Source of the DNA: Mycobacterium sp.
GTDB taxonomy: Bacteria; Actinomycetota; Actinomycetes; Mycobacteriales; Mycobacteriaceae
Direction: 5' to 3'
Assembly (NCBI GenBank): GCA_025965815.1
Contig: JAOPWF010000580.1
Span: 1-7,142, forward strand
DNA length: 7,142 bases
Part shown: positions 5,361-7,142 of the stretch, one piece after another
How the letters are laid out: every line of letters begins with the position of its first letter
How positions within the stretch are numbered: the stretch's first letter is position 1
The notes under the pieces: generated by a model
What the model was told of the DNA's origin: nothing
Databases searched by the model: none
Seen by the model: the letters and a program-made list of their open reading frames with translations, nothing else
Position numbers and translations under genes: made by a program

Positions 5361-6332
5361 ATGTGCACCCGAGTTCTCTGGAACACCAACGATCTCGCTG
5401 TGCTCGCCGGGCGGAGCATGGATTGGCCCGAGTCCACCCAACCGCTCGTCGTGGCCTTTCCCCGCGGACGGCAGCGTGACGGCGGCGCGTTGGCCGGAAC
5501 GGTCGTCGTTGGCGAGAACGCGCTGCGCTGGACCAGTCGCTACGGCAGCCTCGTCACAACGGTCTACGGCATCGGCAGCGTCGATGGCTTCAACGAGTGC
5601 GGTCTGGCTGCGCACGGGCTCTACCTTCAGTCGACGGACGTTGGGCAGCGCGATCCGCAGCGGCCTGGACTTCACACCGCCTTGTGGACGCAGTATCTGC
5701 TCGACCAGGCAGCAACGGTGGAGGAGGCGCTGTCGCTGATGGCGAGCTTTCAGTTGGTGATGGTGGCGGCCCACGGGTTCGACGCGACGCTGCACCTGGC
5801 GCTGGAGGACGCCGCAGGTGACTCGGCCATTGTCGAATTGATCGGGGGCCAGACGAAAGTGCACCACGGCCGTGAGTTCACGTTGATGACCAATGACCCC
5901 GCATACGATGAACAGCTGAATCTTCTCGCCAAGCAAGACTTCTCAAACCCGAGCCGCGATATGCCAGTGCCCGGCAACGTCAATGCCGTTGACCGGTTCC
6001 AGCGCGCCGCCTACTACTCCGCGCTACTGCCCAAACCCGAGACTGAGCGCCAGGCTGTGGCCGGAGTGATGGCTATCATGCGCAACGCTTCGGTGCCCTT
6101 CGGCGCGCCTTACGGCGATTTCGGCGTTTACAACACGGAATACCGCACCGTCAGCGATCTGACCAACAAGGTGTACTTCTTCGAACTGACCACGAGTCCG
6201 AACACCATCTGGATTCAGTTCGACGGCCTGGACTTCACCGAAGGAGCGCTTCCGCAAGCGATAAATCCCTACGACCAATCGCTCACCGGTGACGTCACCG
6301 ACCGGTTCACCCCGCAACAACTGGCTTTCTAG
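5361..6332 (+). CDS. Ntn-type linear amide C-N hydrolase (choloylglycine hydrolase / penicillin V acylase family), 323 aa
   Basis: Hydrolyses a linear amide bond using an N-terminal cysteine that is exposed when the initiator Met is removed (MCTRVLW). The family's active-site set is readable in order: C2, R18 and D21 in GRSMDW, N78 in DGFNECGLAAHGLYL, N178 in LMTNDP and R215 in DRFQRAAYY. These match the Cys2, Arg18, Asp21, Asn82, Asn175 and Arg228 set of bile salt hydrolase. Length of about 320 residues is normal. Substrate could be an N-acyl amino acid, N-acyl homoserine lactone, penicillin V or N-acylethanolamine; sequence alone does not decide, and a free-living mycobacterium is unlikely to need bile salt hydrolysis. 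There is no signal peptide, so it should be cytosolic unless exported unusually. The 3' half is markedly less GC-rich than its neighbours (50% in 5881-5940 and 52% in 6121-6180 by hand count). It has its own strong ribosome binding site. Confidence 0.9.
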   Translation: MCTRVLWNTNDLAVLAGRSMDWPESTQPLVVAFPRGRQRDGGALAGTVVVGENALRWTSRYGSLVTTVYGIGSVDGFNECGLAAHGLYLQSTDVGQRDPQRPGLHTALWTQYLLDQAATVEEALSLMASFQLVMVAAHGFDATLHLALEDAAGDSAIVELIGGQTKVHHGREFTLMTNDPAYDEQLNLLAKQDFSNPSRDMPVPGNVNAVDRFQRAAYYSALLPKPETERQAVAGVMAIMRNASVPFGAPYGDFGVYNTEYRTVSDLTNKVYFFELTTSPNTIWIQFDGLDFTEGALPQAINPYDQSLTGDVTDRFTPQQLAF

Positions 6333-6367
6333 CCGGGGGTTGAGCCGCACCCGCACGTAACGGCTAG
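6329..6367. repeat. Inverted repeat CTAGCCG / CGGCTAG around the 6333-6378 spacer
   Basis: Perfect 7-bp arms at 6329-6335 and 6361-6367, separated by 25 bases. The left arm contains the TAG stop codon of the amide hydrolase and the right arm overlaps the first bases of the -10 element of the next gene. It could be an operator-like dyad or a weak hairpin; there is no U-run, so it is not a standard intrinsic terminator. Chance occurrence is possible. Confidence 0.35.
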
Positions 6368-6370
6368 GCT
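6365..6370 (+). promoter_or_regulatory. -10 element TAGGCT of the serine hydrolase gene, possibly leaderless
   Basis: TAGGCT fits TANNNT and lies eight bases before ATG 6379, so the transcript would begin within a base or two of the start codon. TTGAGC at 6340-6345 matches four of six -35 positions, but the spacer is 19 bases, longer than ideal. No Shine-Dalgarno sequence precedes the ATG. Confidence 0.5.
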
Positions 6371-6378
6371 CCTGCGCC

Positions 6379-7142
6379 ATGTCCGCGCCCGATGCCCTTG
6401 GAGCCATTGCCGACTGGCCGGTCCCGGCCGCCGCCGCCGCGGTGGTTGGGCCGTCCGGGGTTCTGGCGGCCTACGGCGACCAGTCCCGTCGTTGGGTGCT
6501 GGCGTCGGTAACCAAGCCCCTGGTGGCGCGGGCCGCCCAGATCGCGGTCGAGGAGGGCGTCATCGAATTGGACACCGCCGCCGGTCCGCCCGACTCGACG
6601 GTGCGCCATCTGCTGGCCCACGCGTCGGGACTGGCGCTCGGCGAGCACCGCGTGCTGGCGCCGCCGGGTACCAGACGCATCTACTCAAACTACGGCTTCC
6701 GGGTACTGGCCGAGACGCTTCAGCAGGCGTCGGGCATCGAGTTCGGCCAGTACCTCGCCGAGGCGGTGTTCGAGCCGCTGGGGATGACGTCCTCACGCCT
6801 CGACGGCGGCGCGGAGACGGCCGGCTTCGGCGCCACGTCGACGGTCGACGACCTGGTCGCCTTCGCCGGTGATCTGCTGCGCCCCGCGACGGTGTCCGAG
6901 CAGACGCACACCGAGGCCACCAGCGTGCAGTTCCCCGGCCTGAACGGGGTCCTGCCCGGATACGGCGTCCAGCGTCCCAACGACTGGGGCCACGGATTCG
7001 AGATCAGGGACTCCAAGTCCCCGCACTGGACGGGGTTAGCGAACTCGCCCCTCACCTACGGGCACTTCGGCCAGTCGGGCACTTTCATCTGGGTCGATCC
7101 GGACGCCGACCTGGCGTTGGTCGTGCTGACCGACCGCGACTT
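6379..7142 (+). CDS. Serine beta-lactamase-like hydrolase (Rv2257c-like), 3' end outside window
   Basis: 254 complete codons, still open at the right edge. It belongs to the class C beta-lactamase / esterase / DD-peptidase-like family (Pfam Beta-lactamase). Catalytic motifs are present in order: SVTK (S43 and K46, the SxxK nucleophile and base), YSN at 102-104 (the YxN motif) and HFGQSG at 229-234, which takes the place of the KTG triad on the last beta strand. HLLAHASGL at 77-85 and EPLGMTSSR at 132-140 are further family signatures. There is no signal peptide, so a cytosolic esterase or peptidase role is more likely than cell-wall remodelling or antibiotic resistance; substrate unknown. From memory, M. 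tuberculosis Rv2257c is a protein of this type of about 272 residues lying close to mscR, which suggests that only a short tail is missing. ATG 6379 follows the amide hydrolase stop by 46 bp, with its own -10 element. Confidence 0.88.
   Translation, partial: MSAPDALGAIADWPVPAAAAAVVGPSGVLAAYGDQSRRWVLASVTKPLVARAAQIAVEEGVIELDTAAGPPDSTVRHLLAHASGLALGEHRVLAPPGTRRIYSNYGFRVLAETLQQASGIEFGQYLAEAVFEPLGMTSSRLDGGAETAGFGATSTVDDLVAFAGDLLRPATVSEQTHTEATSVQFPGLNGVLPGYGVQRPNDWGHGFEIRDSKSPHWTGLANSPLTYGHFGQSGTFIWVDPDADLALVVLTDRD

Noticed and set aside
5280..5936. 218-codon minus-strand frame opposite the amide hydrolase gene
   Set aside because: Antisense to a gene with all six catalytic residues and a strong ribosome binding site; no domain signature of its own.
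1..7142. CRISPR array, tRNA, insertion sequence, toxin-antitoxin or phage-defence system
   Set aside because: No spaced repeats, cloverleaf arms, transposase, integrase, small toxin pair or defence-type domains were seen on either strand; the window is accounted for by metabolic and membrane-protein genes.

Overview
The window is high-GC DNA, roughly two thirds G+C, with the gene density, codon use and leaderless gene starts of an actinomycete. The organism is very probably a Mycobacterium or Mycolicibacterium species. The anchor is a 361-residue zinc alcohol dehydrogenase that matches, as I recall that protein, mycobacterial MscR (S-(hydroxymethyl)mycothiol dehydrogenase / S-nitrosomycothiol reductase; Rv2259 in M. 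tuberculosis). Mycothiol is the low-molecular-weight thiol of actinomycetes. All family assignments come from reading the sequence; no database search was run.

Layout from left to right: (1) the last 56 codons of a plus-strand protein with a Pro/Thr-rich tail. (2) A minus-strand, probably co-transcribed cluster reading from 1892 down to 177: a small LapA-domain membrane protein, a SABATH-type carboxyl methyltransferase and a 111-residue protein of unknown function. (3) A plus-strand two-TM membrane protein ending in a SHOCT domain. (4) A minus-strand pair, mscR and a metallo-beta-lactamase-fold hydrolase, with overlapping stop and start codons. (5) Plus-strand genes for a LigB/DODA-type extradiol dioxygenase, an Ntn-type linear amide hydrolase (choloylglycine hydrolase family) and a serine beta-lactamase-like hydrolase cut by the right edge.

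The best-supported functional unit is mscR plus its downstream hydrolase. MscR oxidises the formaldehyde adduct of mycothiol to S-formylmycothiol, and a glyoxalase-II-like enzyme translated from the same message is an attractive candidate to release formate and regenerate mycothiol. The second unit is the lapA-methyltransferase-111 aa cluster. Its methyltransferase carries the sequence hallmarks of the plant SABATH family, and a fatty-acid methyl ester synthase of the mycobacterial FAMT type is the most plausible role. The three genes right of mscR have recognisable active sites, but nothing here shows that they form a pathway.

The DNA is compact. Two convergent gene pairs end 3 bp apart or overlap by 4 bp, and the mscR/dioxygenase divergent spacer is only 38 bp. 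Three genes have a TANNNT -10 element placed so that transcription would start at or next to the start codon, as in mycobacterial leaderless mRNAs. I saw no tRNA, rRNA, CRISPR array, insertion sequence, integrase or phage gene. I found no convincing new multi-gene defence or mobile system; the findings are mostly enzymes with open substrates and unusual gene arrangements.
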